Source: Myotis daubentonii (taxonomy: Eukaryota; Chordata; Mammalia; Chiroptera; Vespertilionidae). Taken from it: a DNA stretch of 64,000 bases. The stretch spans positions 121,035,327 to 121,099,326 of the forward strand of contig NC_081841.1 in the NCBI RefSeq assembly GCF_963259705.1, read 5' to 3'. Position numbers and translations under genes: made by a program. The notes below the pieces were generated by a model, which was given only the letters and a program-made list of their open reading frames with translations, made no database searches and was not told where the DNA came from. Positions 10,376 to 20,644 of this stretch are shown in pieces (the first letter of the stretch is position 1; the number at the start of each line of letters is the position of its first letter).

Positions 10376-10624
10376 CCAAATCTCTCACTTTTTAAACTGA
10401 ACAAAAAAACAAACTAAAATTAGTCAAGCAGACGGAAGAAAATAATAAATATTACAGCAGAAATTAATGAAATGGAGAAAAGCAATAGATAAAATGCAAT
10501 TAACTCAAAAGCTGATATTTGAAAAGATTAAAATGACAAACCTATACCTACAATGATTAGCATACTAATACAGTGGGGATAAAGAAATTTAAAAGAATTG
10601 TTTGTATGGAAAATAATACAATAA

Positions 10625-11140
10625 TCCTATCTAATAAAAGAGAAACATGGTAATTAGCGTTTGACTGCTACCTTTCCCATTGGCTAATCAGAGCGATATG
10701 CAAATTAACTGCCAGCCAAGATGGCGGCCAGCAGCCAGGCAGCTTGAACCTAACATGAGGCTTGCTTGCTTCAGTGACGGAGGAAACCAACGTTCCCCGC
10801 CGGCCTTGCCGGCATCTGAGCCTGCAGTTTAAGAAACATTGTAACAATTATAGAAGCTAAACAAATCCCCAGAAACCTGCTTTCAGCGAGCCGGGATCTC
10901 AGAGCTGGAGTTATACATTGTTTCGATTATAGAACTTCAGCAGCAGAGGCCTCAGAGCTGGAGCCAGAGCTAAGGCTGGGCCAGAATAAAAAAAAAAAAA
11001 AAGAGAGAAAGGAGCAGTTGGGAGCTTCAGCCCTCAGCTCCTCACCCAGACTGGCCAGGTATCCCAGTGGGGACACCCACCCTGATCCAGGACACCCTTC
11101 AGGGCAAACCAGCCAGCCCCACCCATGCACCAGGCCTCTA
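10625..11140 (+). mobile_element. A-type Helitron, terminator lost (copy 1 of array)
   Basis: Starts A|TCCTATCTAATAAAAGAG and ends 'caccaggcctcta', lacking both the terminal G and the left arm of the terminal hairpin. The next Helitron follows at once at 11141. Contains the CCAAT-octamer-YY1 cluster and a duplicated 'ggccaggcaccc' region. Confidence 0.85.
10679..10728 (+). promoter_or_regulatory. CCAAT-octamer-YY1 motif cluster in Helitron
   Basis: ATTGG at 10679-10683 (reverse CCAAT), ATGCAAAT at 10698-10705 and AAGATGGCGGC at 10718-10728. The same order and spacing occur in other A-type copies. Confidence 0.5.
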
Positions 11141-12282
11141 TCCTATATAGTAAAAGGGTAATATGCCTCCCAGCAAAGGGATCAGCAGAGCAGCGAGGCC
11201 TCCCAGCACCGGGATCAGCGGAGCCACAAGGCCTCCTGGCACCGGGATCAGCGTGACAGGGGGTAGCGCCCAAACCCCCTGATCGCCCTGTGGCTCTGTG
11301 TGTAACAGGGGGCGGGGCCACAACCTCCCTATCCACCCTGCTCTGTTCGTGACAGGGGAAGGCGGCCCAAACTCCTGATCAGCCCTGCTCTGTGCCTGAT
11401 AGGGGGGAGCTCCCCAAAGCCCTGATCGCCCTGCAGCTCTGTGTGTGACAGGGTGCGGCACCCCAACCCCCCGATCGGCCCTGCTCTGTGTATGAAAGGG
11501 TGCGGCGCCCCAACTCCCCCCCTCCCCCACGGGCCCTGCTCTGTGTGTGATGGGGTAGAGCCATATCCTCCCCATCAGCCCTGCCCTGAGTGTGACAGTA
11601 GTGGTGCCCCAACCCGTTGACCCGCCCTGCTCTGTGTGTGACAGGGGGCGGTGCCCCAACTCCCCTATCGGCCCTACTTCATGAGTGACGGGGGAGCTCC
11701 TCAACCCCCTGATGGGCCTTGCTCTGTGCATGACATGGCAGCTCCCGAACCCCCTGATGGGGCCTGCTCTGTGAGTGACAGGGGGGAGCTCCCCAACACC
11801 CTGATGGGCCCTTCTCTGTGCATGACAGTGGGGAGCTCCCCAACCACCCGATGGACCCTGCTCTGTGCGTGACAGGATAAGGAGGTCCAACCCCACCGAT
11901 GGGCCCTGCTCTGTGCGTGACAAGGGGTAGCGTACCAACCCCCGTATTGGCCCTGCTCTGTGCGTGACAGGGGGTGGCGCCGCAACCTCCCCATCGACCC
12001 TGCCTTGAGTGTTACAGGGGGCAGTGCCCCAACACCCCAATCCTCCCGACCCTGAGGGTGACTGAGGGTGGCATCGCAACCTCCAAATCCGACCTGCTCT
12101 GTGCATGACAGGGGGTGGCACCCCAACTCCCCAATCAGCCCTGCTCTGAGCCCGACCAGGGGTGCACCTAGGGATTGGGCCTGTTATCTCCCGAGGGGTC
12201 CCAGACTGTGAGAGGGCACAGGCCAGGCTGAGGGACCCCCATGTCCCCCTAGTGAACAAATTTTTGTGCACCGGGCCTCTAG
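11141..12282 (+). mobile_element. B-type Helitron with tandem repeats
   Basis: Starts TCCTATATAGTAAAAGGG and ends CTAG at 12279-12282 with an intact hairpin (caaatttttgtgcaccggg). The interior is about 20 diverged units of 45-50 bp carrying 'ccctgctctgtgtgtgacag' followed by G-rich and 'ccccaaccccc' parts. The 377-codon minus-strand open frame across it only reflects the repeat period and GC content. Confidence 0.85.
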
Positions 12283-12283
12283 T

Positions 12284-12925
12284 GCTATCTAATAAAAGAG
12301 AAACATGGTAATTGGCGTACGACCGCTACCCTTCCCATTGGCTAATCAGCAAGATATGCAAATTAACTGCCAGCCAAGATGGCGGCCGGCAGCCAGGCAG
12401 CTTGAAACTAACATGAGGCTTACTTGCTTCAGTGATGGAGGACTCCAACATTCCCCGCCTGCCTTGCCGGCCTCTGAGCTGACAGTTTGAAACATAGTTA
12501 CAAATATAGAAGTTAAACAAAACCCCAGAAACCTGCTTTCAGGGAGCCGGGATCTCAGAGCTGGAGTTTATACAGAGTTTTGATTATAGAATCCAAACAA
12601 ACCAGATACCTTCTTTCAGCAGCAGAGGTCTCAGAGCTGGAGCCAGAGCTAAAGCTGACCCAGAATAAAAAAAAAAAGAAAAAAGAAAAAAAGAAGCGGT
12701 TGGGAGCTTCAGTCACCCTCCTGACTGAAAGCAGCCCTCAGCCCCTCACGCAGACTGGCCAGGCACCCCAGTGGGGTCCCCCACCCTGAAGGGTGAGTGA
12801 CCAGCTGCAAACAGCCATCATCCCCTCACCCAGGCTGGCCAGGCACTCCAGTGGGGCCGCCCACCCTGATCCAGGACACCCTTCAGGGCAAACCAGCCAG
12901 CCCCCACCCGGGCACGAGGCCTCTA
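12284..12925 (+). mobile_element. A-type Helitron, terminator lost (copy 2 of array)
   Basis: Begins 'gctatctaataaaagag' two bases after the previous CTAG. Its 5' TC has decayed. Ends 'cgaggcctcta' and runs straight into the next B-type element. Collinear with 10625-11140. Confidence 0.85.
12337..12386 (+). promoter_or_regulatory. CCAAT-octamer-YY1 motif cluster in Helitron
   Basis: ATTGG 12337-12341, ATGCAAAT 12356-12363, AAGATGGCGGC 12376-12386. Spacing is nearly identical to the copy at 10679-10728. Confidence 0.5.
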
Positions 12926-13698
12926 TGCTATATAGTATAAGGGTAATATGCCTCCCAGCACTGGGATCAGGGGAGCCGCGAGGCCTCCCGGCACCGGGAT
13001 CAGCATTGACAGGGGACAGCGCCCAAACCCCCTGATTGGCCTTACTCTGTGTGTGATAGGGTGCGTCGCCCCAACCTGCCCCCCGCCATGGGCCCTGCTC
13101 TGTGTGTGAGGGGGTAGAGCCATAACCTCCCCATCGGCCCTGCCCTGAGTGTGAGAGTGGCAGCCCCAACCCCCTGATCGGCCCTGCTCTGTGGGTGATA
13201 GAGGGCGGTGCCCCAACCCCCTGATCCGCCCTGCTCTGTGTGTGACAGGGGGTGGTGCCCCAACTCCCCTATTGGCCCTACTCTGTGAGTGACAGGGGCG
13301 AGCTCCTCAACCCCCTGATGGGCCCTGCTCTGTGAGTGATAGGGGGTGGCGCCGCAACCTCCCCATCGACCCTGCCTTGAGTGTGACAGGGGGCAGTGCC
13401 CCAACCCCCCGATGGGCCCTACCCTGAGCGTGACTGAGGGTAGCATCGCAACATACCGATCCGCCCTACTCTATGCATGACAGGGGCAGCGCCCCAACTC
13501 CCCAATGGGCCCTGCTCTGAGCCCGACCAGGGGCTGCACCTAGGGATTGGGCCTGCCCTCTGCCACCCGGGAGCAGGCCTACGCCAGCAGGTCGTTATCT
13601 CCAGAGGGGTCCCAGACTGTGAGAGGGCACAGTCCGGGCTGAGGGACCCTCCCTCCCCCCCCCGCGATTGCACAAATTTTTGTGCACCGGGCCTCCAG
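12926..13698 (+). mobile_element. B-type Helitron with tandem repeats
   Basis: Starts tgctatatagtataaggg and ends CCAG (mutated CTAG) at 13695-13698 after the hairpin 'cacaaatttttgtgcac'. Same 45-50 bp tandem unit as 11141-12282 with fewer copies. Confidence 0.85.
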
Positions 13699-13967
13699 TT
13701 AATAAATAATAATACAAGAATAAACTCTTGTTTCACATATACTCACAGATGTAAATCTACCTTTGCCCATCCTGTATTTTTATCTCAATGAAAGATCACC
13801 TTAGTAAATACAGGAAAGGCATCTGACAAAATCCAACATGCTTTTATGATACAAAGCATTCAGCAAGTTAGAAATAGAAAGGAATTTCCTCAGTATTATA
13901 AAATGCATCCATGAAAAATCCACAGCTAACAACGTACCTAATGCTGAACGACTAAAAGCTATCCCCG

Positions 13968-14064
13968 GAGGCTCCCCCCACGCCGCAGCACACCCGTGCC
14001 TTTTCCTTTCCCTTACCCTCTCCCCTCTAAAAAAAAATAAAATAAAAATAAATTTAAAAAAAAT
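13968..14064 (+). mobile_element. short retroposed RNA of unknown origin
   Basis: A 97 bp insertion: about 60 bp of C-rich sequence starting 'gaggctccccccacgccgca' followed by an A-rich tail (aaaaaaaaataaaataaaaa and on). Exact 9 bp target duplication ctatccccg at 13959-13967 and 14065-14073. The tail and duplication are hallmarks of L1-driven retroposition. I do not recognise the source RNA. It splits the ancient L1 reverse transcriptase region. Confidence 0.8.
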
Positions 14065-14894
14065 CTATCCCCGTAAAATCAGTAAAAAGACAAGAATTAC
14101 CTGCTCTATTCATTTTTGTTCAATATGATACTGGAGGTTCCAACTAAAGTAATTACTCAATAAAAAAATAAAAAGCATTTAAATTAATAGGAAGTTTAAA
14201 ATTATCTCTATTTGCAGATGACAATCTTATAAATTAAAAAATCTCAAATCCACAGAAACTATTAGTGCTAATAAGTTCAGCAAGATAACAAGGTATGACT
14301 ACAGTGGGAGAGATGCTGGGCAAAAGGCTAGGTCCAGATGTGAGGCAAGGCAGGCTGGTGCTAGTGCCGGGTCTTGGGCCTTTTTTTGATAGGTTTGGGG
14401 CACACTGGCAACAGCTTCAGCTTGTTTGAGAGATTTTAACAAATTCTAAAGCCTGAGCCAGGACAGGCCACTCATATGGAAAAGCTGCTGCAAACAGCTT
14501 GGGTCGACCTGCAAAATTGTATGTAGAGGGGTCTCAGGGAATACCCCAGGGTGGAGCAAACAGTATGCTCCAGGCTGATTGAGTCTCAGATATAGCTAGC
14601 TGCTAGTCAGCCCTGGGACAGGGGAAGTCCCAGCACAGGAACAATTACCTTAGTGAGCAGCCCCATCTGGGAGAAAAGCATCCCTGAGTTCATACCCTGA
14701 TGCCAGATGGTCCAGTTCCTCCCCATATGAGTCACTGTTCCCCAGAGTTGCCTGGTGCTGGAGCTCAGAGTTATCAAGTCTGAGTATGTTCGAGCACAAG
14801 CCCTTTAAAAGGAACAGCTGGGTCTCCAGCAGCCTCCGTGTCTCTCAGCCACAATCCCCATTGGTTTTTACAGCCTGTAGCTATGGGGATTTCT

Positions 14895-15117
14895 TTTTAT
14901 TTATTTATTTACTTTTATTGATTTCAGAGAGGAAGGGAGACGGAGAGAGAGACAGAAACATCAATGATGAGAGAGAATCATTGATTGGTTGCCTCCTGCA
15001 TGCCCCCTACTGGAGATCAAGCCCACAACCCAGGCATGTGCCCTTGACTGGAATCAAACCTGGGACCCTTCAGTCCGCAGGCCGATGCTCTATCCATTGA
15101 GCCAAACCAGCTAGGGC
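14895..15117 (-). mobile_element. Ves SINE
   Basis: Reverse orientation: 'ttttattgatttcagagagg' at the left, B box complement 'ggaatcaaacc', A box complement 'attgagccaaaccagctagg' at the right. Target duplication gctatggggatttct (14880-14894) against gctacggggatttct (15118-15132). Confidence 0.95.
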
Positions 15118-15251
15118 GCTACGGGGATTTCTATTCTCAGCTCTGGAGCCCTGGGCTGGAGGTCTGGTGTGGGGCTGGGATCCCTTGTCCCTCACAGGCA
15201 GACTCTGCAGAGACAATCTCGCTCCTGATTTTAAAAAAACACACAGCACAG

Positions 15252-15464
15252 CCTTAGCTGGTTTGGCACAGTGGATAGAGCGTCAGCCTGCAGACTGAAG
15301 GGTCCCAGTTCAATTCCGGTCAAGGGCACATGCCTTAGTTGCTGGCTCAATCCCCAGTAGGGGGCATGCAGGAGGCAGCTAATCAATGATTCTCTCTCAT
15401 CATTGATGTCTTTATCTCTCTTTCCCTCTCCCTTCCACTCTTAAATCAATATATTTTTTAAAAA
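15252..15464 (+). mobile_element. Ves SINE
   Basis: 'ccttagctggtttggcacag', B box 'agttcaattcc', CT-rich tail and 'aaatcaatatat' with an A-rich end. The target duplication is unclear because of flanking AT-rich sequence. Confidence 0.88.
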
Positions 15465-15550
15465 GTAGATATATTTCTTTAAATTTAATATAATTTAAAA
15501 AGATATATATTTTTTAAATGATATATATTTAAAATATATATATTAAAGAA
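15440..15550. repeat. AT-rich low-complexity tract
   Basis: Repeated 'atatatttttta' and 'tatatattt' following the Ves tail. Confidence 0.85.
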
Positions 15551-15789
15551 CAAAAACCAGCATACATGGGTGTCAGACCAGCCTGTTCTGCGCCTCCGTC
15601 CCTTCTACCAGTCTCAATGTGCTTTCTTCTCTACTTCTCTAGGTGTAGGACTTTCATTCAGCCAGCTTTCAGGCAGTTCTCAATGATGGTTGTTCTGTAT
15701 TTTAGTTGTAATTTTGATGTGGTTGTGGGAGGCAGCGAGTACAGGCCTATGCTGCCAACTCAGTTTCCTGGATTATATACTTTAAATAA

Positions 15790-17650
15790 GTGAAATGAAT
15801 ATATGTAAATTATATCTCAATAAAGTTTTCAAATCAACAAAAGAAAGCTGCTTTCTTCTTGCTATTCCCCCTCTCTTCTTAAAAGTTCAAAAAGCTGCAA
15901 GGTATGACTAAGCAAGGTTGGTGCCAACAGTAAGAGCAGAGGGGAAGAATTGCAGTGGTCAGCTAGGTGGAAGAACCCTGAACTTAGTGAGAAGCATATT
16001 CATTCAGAAAAGAAACATGATGTCAAAGCCCTAGATAGGTGAGGATGATATCCACCCAAGGGGGCAAGCCAAGCATGAAAGAAAGTGAATGAGCAGATTT
16101 ACCAGAGCATTGTTGGAAAGGGGAGATAGAGCCCAAGCAGAAAGTGTCTACATAGGAAAGCTTGTTAGCCTGGGGTGTTAAAGATAAGCAGGAAGGGTAA
16201 TCACACTGGAATGGAGGAAAGCAATAAGGGAAGGGAAAGCTTGCTGCAGAATGAGCATGAGAAGGTTTAGGAAGACATCCCTAGGAGACCTACCTAGTTC
16301 AGGATGTCAGAAATCTAAGAAAATGCTGAGGTAGCTACCTGAAAGGACAATAATAGGAGGGGTGATTTGTAGCCTAGTGTTAGTTTCTGTGTATGTGCAA
16401 GGTAAGAAGGGTGTTCAGGTGTTCACATAGAAGGGCTTTCCTGTGTGGGGGTCAGAGCTCACCCAAGTTGATGTGAACAAAAAGGGACCACATGCTTACC
16501 TGACTAGCTCAGGGAAGGACTGTGGGGTGGCCCTGGAAACTCAGAGACCTAAAATAACCACAAAGGATGATTAGAAATGAAAAACTTCTTAACCAGAAAG
16601 CAGTTTATGGTGGGTCGTCATGTCCTAGGCTGGTATCTTCCCTGACAAAGGCCAATCATTACCTTAACTCAGCCTGACCATTGTCTTTTTGCATCTTTGA
16701 TATCATATCGTTGGAATATCAAGGTAATTTTCTATTTTTCAGACCCCTCAAAGCACAGGCACAACTCTGTGGAGAACCCAAATCCACAAGTCCCTCCATT
16801 GTTATTGAGTTAATTGCTGACTGTTAACTATCCTATACCCACTAACTAAAAGGAATATGTGTCTATCATTTTACTTTTTATCCAATCTCAGGTGTCTTTG
16901 CCTTGCTTTCTCCCACCTCCCTAATCTATCACCAGTAGATTTCATGTGATACACACACTTATATTCCCTCTTTTGATTATAATGTATAAAACAAGATGAA
17001 AATTGCCATTCTCATTCTCCGGAGCATTCTCAATCCACTGATATTCTGCTTCCCAGCATTTGCTGACAGTATGGCTCAAATAAACTCACAAAATTCTTCA
17101 CAGATTTGAATATTTCGTACATTAATAATGAGAAGGGCATCTGCCTGAGAGTGCAGCCCAGTATAGGAAGCTAGAAGTAGAATGGGGTTTGAAAAGCATA
17201 AACTTAGCATGTTACTCAATATGTTGGAGCCTGAGCAAGATGAGAAGGGCATACTCAGGAAAGCTGCCTGTCACAGGCTGTTGCAGCCTGAGGAAGATGA
17301 GGACTACACTGACACAGAATGACAGCCAGGCAAGGGCTGGCAGAACACGAACAGTATAGGGGGCACATCTGCCTAGTGGGGCTACCTAGCCTGGGGTGAC
17401 ACAGAGTTCCAGGGAGGGGGCACAGGGGCAAAGAATCTAAACTAGAGGACTGGTCAGAAGCAGGTAAAGAAGACAAGAAAGCTCAAGTGGAATGGGTGGA
17501 AGACAGGAGGGAGGGAAATCAGCTTGACAGCCTGACCCAATGTGGGGAATTGGGGCCTAAAAGAATTAAGAGATGGTATTTGTGAGGAGGTGGGAGGTGG
17601 CCAGCAAAGTACACCACAACCTGCTTGAGGTAAAGACAGTATCCTTATGG
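15790..17650. repeat. old LTR-like sequence, no gene seen
   Basis: No open gene. The part 16560-17110 has LTR-like features: CA-rich U3-like sequence, TATA-like 'tgtataaaac' near 16985 and 'caaataaactca' near 17080. Flanking blocks (15880-16500 and 17110-17600) are purine-rich repeats with 'gagaagggcat', 'gcctggggtg' and 'aggaag' recurring, resembling a degraded tandem array. Family not identified. Confidence 0.35.
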
Positions 17651-17664
17651 AAAATGAAGAGAAA

Positions 17665-17880
17665 CCCCACTGGTGTGGCTCAGTGGTTGAGTATCAACCC
17701 ATGAACCAAGAGGTCACCAGTTCAATTCCCGGTCATGGGACATGCCTGGGTTGAAGGCTTGATCCCCCATAGAGGGTATGTGTGAGGCAGCTGATTGATG
17801 ATATTTCTCATCAATTTTTCTATATCTCATCCCTCTCCCTTCCTCTCTCTAAAAAATCAATAAAAATATTTTTTTAAAAA
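17665..17880 (+). mobile_element. Ves SINE
   Basis: A box 'tgtggctcagtgg', B box 'agttcaattcccgg', CT-rich end and 'aaaaaatcaataaaaata'. Target duplication gaaaatgaagagaaa (17650-17664) against gaaaattaagaaaaa (17881-17895). Confidence 0.92.
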
Positions 17881-18007
17881 GAAAATTAAGAAAAAGACTT
17901 AGAAACTACTCTATGTCATCATTTAATCTCAAATGGTTCAGGAAAAAAATTGCTTACTGCTGTGCATTGTCACTTTTCTGTTTATTTGTTAATCCTCACC
18001 GAAGAAT

Positions 18008-18221
18008 ATTTTTCCACTGATTTTTTTCTAGAGAGTGGAAGGGAGGAGAAGAGAGAGAGAAAAGTTGATGTGAGAGAGACACATGTATTGGTTGCCTCCC
18101 GCATGTGTCCCGACCAGGGCCAGGAATTGAACCTGCAACAGGCCCTTGACCAGAATCAAACCCGGAGACCCTTCAGTCTGTGGGCTGATGCCTCTAACCA
18201 CTGGGAAAAACCAGCTAGGGC
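18008..18221 (-). mobile_element. Ves SINE, diverged
   Basis: Reverse orientation: 'gagagtggaagggagg' at the left, 'gaatcaaacccggagaccct' and 'aaaaaccagctagggc' at the right. More diverged than other copies. Confidence 0.88.
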
Positions 18222-18320
18222 TTTTCGTCAGTTTTCTGTAAGTTTCAATTTATTTTTAAATTTAAAAAATTAGAGAAATTAAAGAGATAAAGATTCAAGA
18301 GAAAGTGACATATTAAAGAA

Positions 18321-18832
18321 TAGAGGCCCGGTGCACAAAAATTTGTGCACTCGGGGGAAGGGGGGGGTCCCTCAGCCCGGCCTGTGCCCTCTCGCAGTCT
18401 GGGACCCCTCGGGAGATAACAACCTGCTGGTTTAGGCCTGCTCCCGGGTGGCAGAGGGCAGGCCCAATCCCTAGGTGCAGCCTCTGGTCGGGCTCAGAGC
18501 AGGGCCAATTGGGGAGTTGGGGCGCCTTCCCCTGTCATGCACAGAGCAGGGCAGATCGGGAGGTTGCGATGCCACCCTCAGTCATGCTCAGGGTAGGGCT
18601 GATTGGGGGGTTGGGGCACTGCCCCCTGTCACACTCAAGGCAGGGTCGATGGGGAGGTTGCGGTGCCACCCCCTGTCACGCACAGAGCAGGGCCCATCAG
18701 GGGGGTTGGGGCTCCATACCCTGTCATGCACAGAGCAGGGCCAATCAGGGGGTTGGGGCTCCATACCCTGTCATGCACAGAGCAGGGCCCATCAGGGGGG
18801 TTGGGGCTCCATACCCTGTCATGCTATATAGA
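18321..18832 (-). mobile_element. B-type Helitron
   Basis: The plus strand shows 'tagaggcccggtgcac' and 'aaaaatttgtgcactc' at the 3' end (CTAG decayed to ATAG), then 45-50 bp repeats with 'agagcagggcccatcagggg'. It ends 'ctatatagaa' at the 5' end. Its 5' side joins the A-type element at 18834. Confidence 0.85.
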
Positions 18833-18833
18833 A

Positions 18834-19440
18834 TAGAGGCCTGGTGCACGGGTGGGGGCTGGCTGGTTTGCCCTGAAGGGTGTCCTGGATCAGGGTGGGG
18901 GTCCCGTTTGGGTGCCTGGCCAGCCTGGGTGAGGGGCTGATGGCTGTTTGCAGCTGGTCACACCCCCTTAAGGGTGGGGGTCCCGAATGGGGTGCCTGGC
19001 CATTCTGGGTGAGGGGCTGAGGGCCATTTTCAGGCTGGCCAGCGACTGAAGCGCCCAGCCTCTACTTTTTTGCTTTTCTTTTTTTATTCTGGGATTTATT
19101 TACCTTCTATAATTGAAACTCTGTTGCCTTCACTGGCGCTCCCAGCTCTGAGGCCGCAGCTGGCTGAAAGCAGGTATCAGGGGTTTGTTTAGCTTCTATA
19201 ATTGAAACTTTGTTGCTTTTGGAGCTGTTGCTTTCAGAGCTCAGAGCTGGGCTGCAGCAGGCGGGGAACCTTGGCTTCCTCCATCACTGGAGCAAGCAAA
19301 CCTCCTGCTCGCTTCAGTTGTGTGGCTGCCAGCTGCCATCTTTGTCGGCAGACAGTTAATTTGCATATCTTGCTGATTAGCCAATGGGAAGCATAGCGGA
19401 GGTACGGTTAATTACCCTTTTTGTCTTTTATTAGATAGGA
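18834..19440 (-). mobile_element. A-type Helitron, terminator lost
   Basis: Minus-strand start TCCTATCTAATAAAAGAC at 19440. Ends 'ggcctcta' at 18834, abutting the B-type 5' end. CCAAT (near 19381) and ATTTGCAT (near 19360) remain; the YY1 site is mutated (tgccatctttg). Confidence 0.85.
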
Positions 19441-19647
19441 TGTCCTTCCCTTCGTGCATATCTGTGTCCTAATTCCTTCTTCTTATAAGAACACCATTCA
19501 TACTGGATGAAGACACACTCTAATGACCTCACTTAACTTCAATTACCTCTTTAAAGACCCTATCTCCAAATATAGTCACATTCTGTGCTAATGGGAGTTA
19601 GGTCTTCAGCGTCTCAATTTAGAGAGAGAAAAATTCAGCCCATAACA
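19441..19647 (-). repeat. ancient MaLR-like LTR fragment (probable)
   Basis: The minus strand reads TGTTATGGGCTGAATTTTTC, then 'agaatgtgactatatttgga', 'gatagggtctttaaagaggt' and 'ggtgttcttataagaag', a pattern I associate with old mammalian LTRs of the MaLR group. Assignment is from memory of the family and is uncertain. Confidence 0.5.
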
Positions 19648-20644
19648 TACCTCAACTATAAAAATAGCAAGGATAATGGAGAGAGCATATGTAAAACAAA
19701 TTTACTTTTTTCAATAATTATATCAGTAGGGTAGTATTTAGTACTGTTGTTTTGAGACTACTGTATGTGTAATTATAGGCTTTTCTAGTTCTATCATTCT
19801 ATGTACTTGACAACTAGTGTGTTCAATGTGAAAGAAAATACAGACTTAATTTAAAGGAGGTCAAGTTAAAACACAACAAGTCCTAAATTTCCCACTAATA
19901 GTGATGAGGGATTCTTGGAATAATGGCTAATTCCAGGACTAAAACAACAAAATTGTTCAGGGTGAATCTGAAATACTACCATGAGAAATAGGAAGTCATC
20001 AAAGACTACAGGGTCATGTCAAAAGGACTTAGGAGCAACTAGAAGAGGCATCCATTGCCCAAATGCGGGGCAATTTTAATTTTATGAAGGATCGTAACTG
20101 CTCCAGCTCAAATACATTTAAGCCCATCCATTTATAATGATATTTTTAAAACAGTAATTGGAGATCTTTGAATAATGAGGAAATAGCGTTAGATTATACT
20201 ATTTCCTCTCAGAGGCCATGAGGAAGCAAGCATCAGAAGTCTGAGTTGGTGAAGAAAAAATTTGTTAGCATATACAGAATGCACATTAACTGGATAAACC
20301 CTGTAGGATTTAGCCATTGTAATTTAAAACCAACAGGTAAAAATTATCTGTATATGGGTAATAAAATAAGTCTTGCTGAAGGCATTGCATTGGGGAAGGG
20401 GGGGAATTTAGACTCTGGAAAAATAAGTTTCCTCACCATTCCCTGAAATTCTAGTATTCTAGATGTAGAATAACTCTAAAGTAATATGTCTGATATTTTA
20501 GGCAAATATACCTAAACAAATATGATCAAATGAGTGGTGATTTAGCAAAAGATTCACCTTAGAACTACTTATACATATTTTCTATCACGCAAAGCATTCC
20601 TTATATCTAGGATATTTTTTAACTTTTCATAATTGTTAAGCATT
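19648..20644. other. intronic sequence, nothing recognised
   Basis: AT-rich sequence with short open frames only (longest 66 codons). No repeat, splice-flanked frame or RNA gene recognised. Confidence 0.6.

Larger units (their letters stand above)
5650..14295 (+). repeat. ancient L1 split by many later insertions
   Basis: Pieces in order read as one old plus-strand L1: ORF1 C-terminal part (about 5690-6060, word 'agaaataccaaaggaagt'), inter-ORF region (about 7300-7650), ORF2 endonuclease region (about 9117-9400, word 'ccaacaatgcattgtctatatgagac'-like), ORF2 at 10390-10620, and reverse transcriptase region at 13789-14295 (word 'atttgcagatgacaatctta'). Everything between is later insertions listed separately. 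Coding capacity is destroyed. Subfamily not determined. Confidence 0.7.
14300..15770 (-). repeat. L1 5' UTR, inverted, with two Ves insertions
   Basis: The reverse complement of about 15560-15760 reads as L1 5' leader similar to 22545-22760: 'acaaccacatcaaaattaca' like the local 'ataaccacttcaaaaataca', then 'aaagctggctgaatga' and 'agaaagcacattgagact'. The block 14300-14890 is taken as its continuation. Orientation is opposite to the adjacent old L1. Ves SINEs at 14895-15117 and 15252-15464 interrupt it. Confidence 0.6.

Noticed and set aside
11138..12271. 377-codon open frame on the minus strand
   Set aside because: It lies wholly within the tandem repeats of a B-type Helitron; the repeat period and high GC keep frames open, and overlapping frames on other phases are also open.
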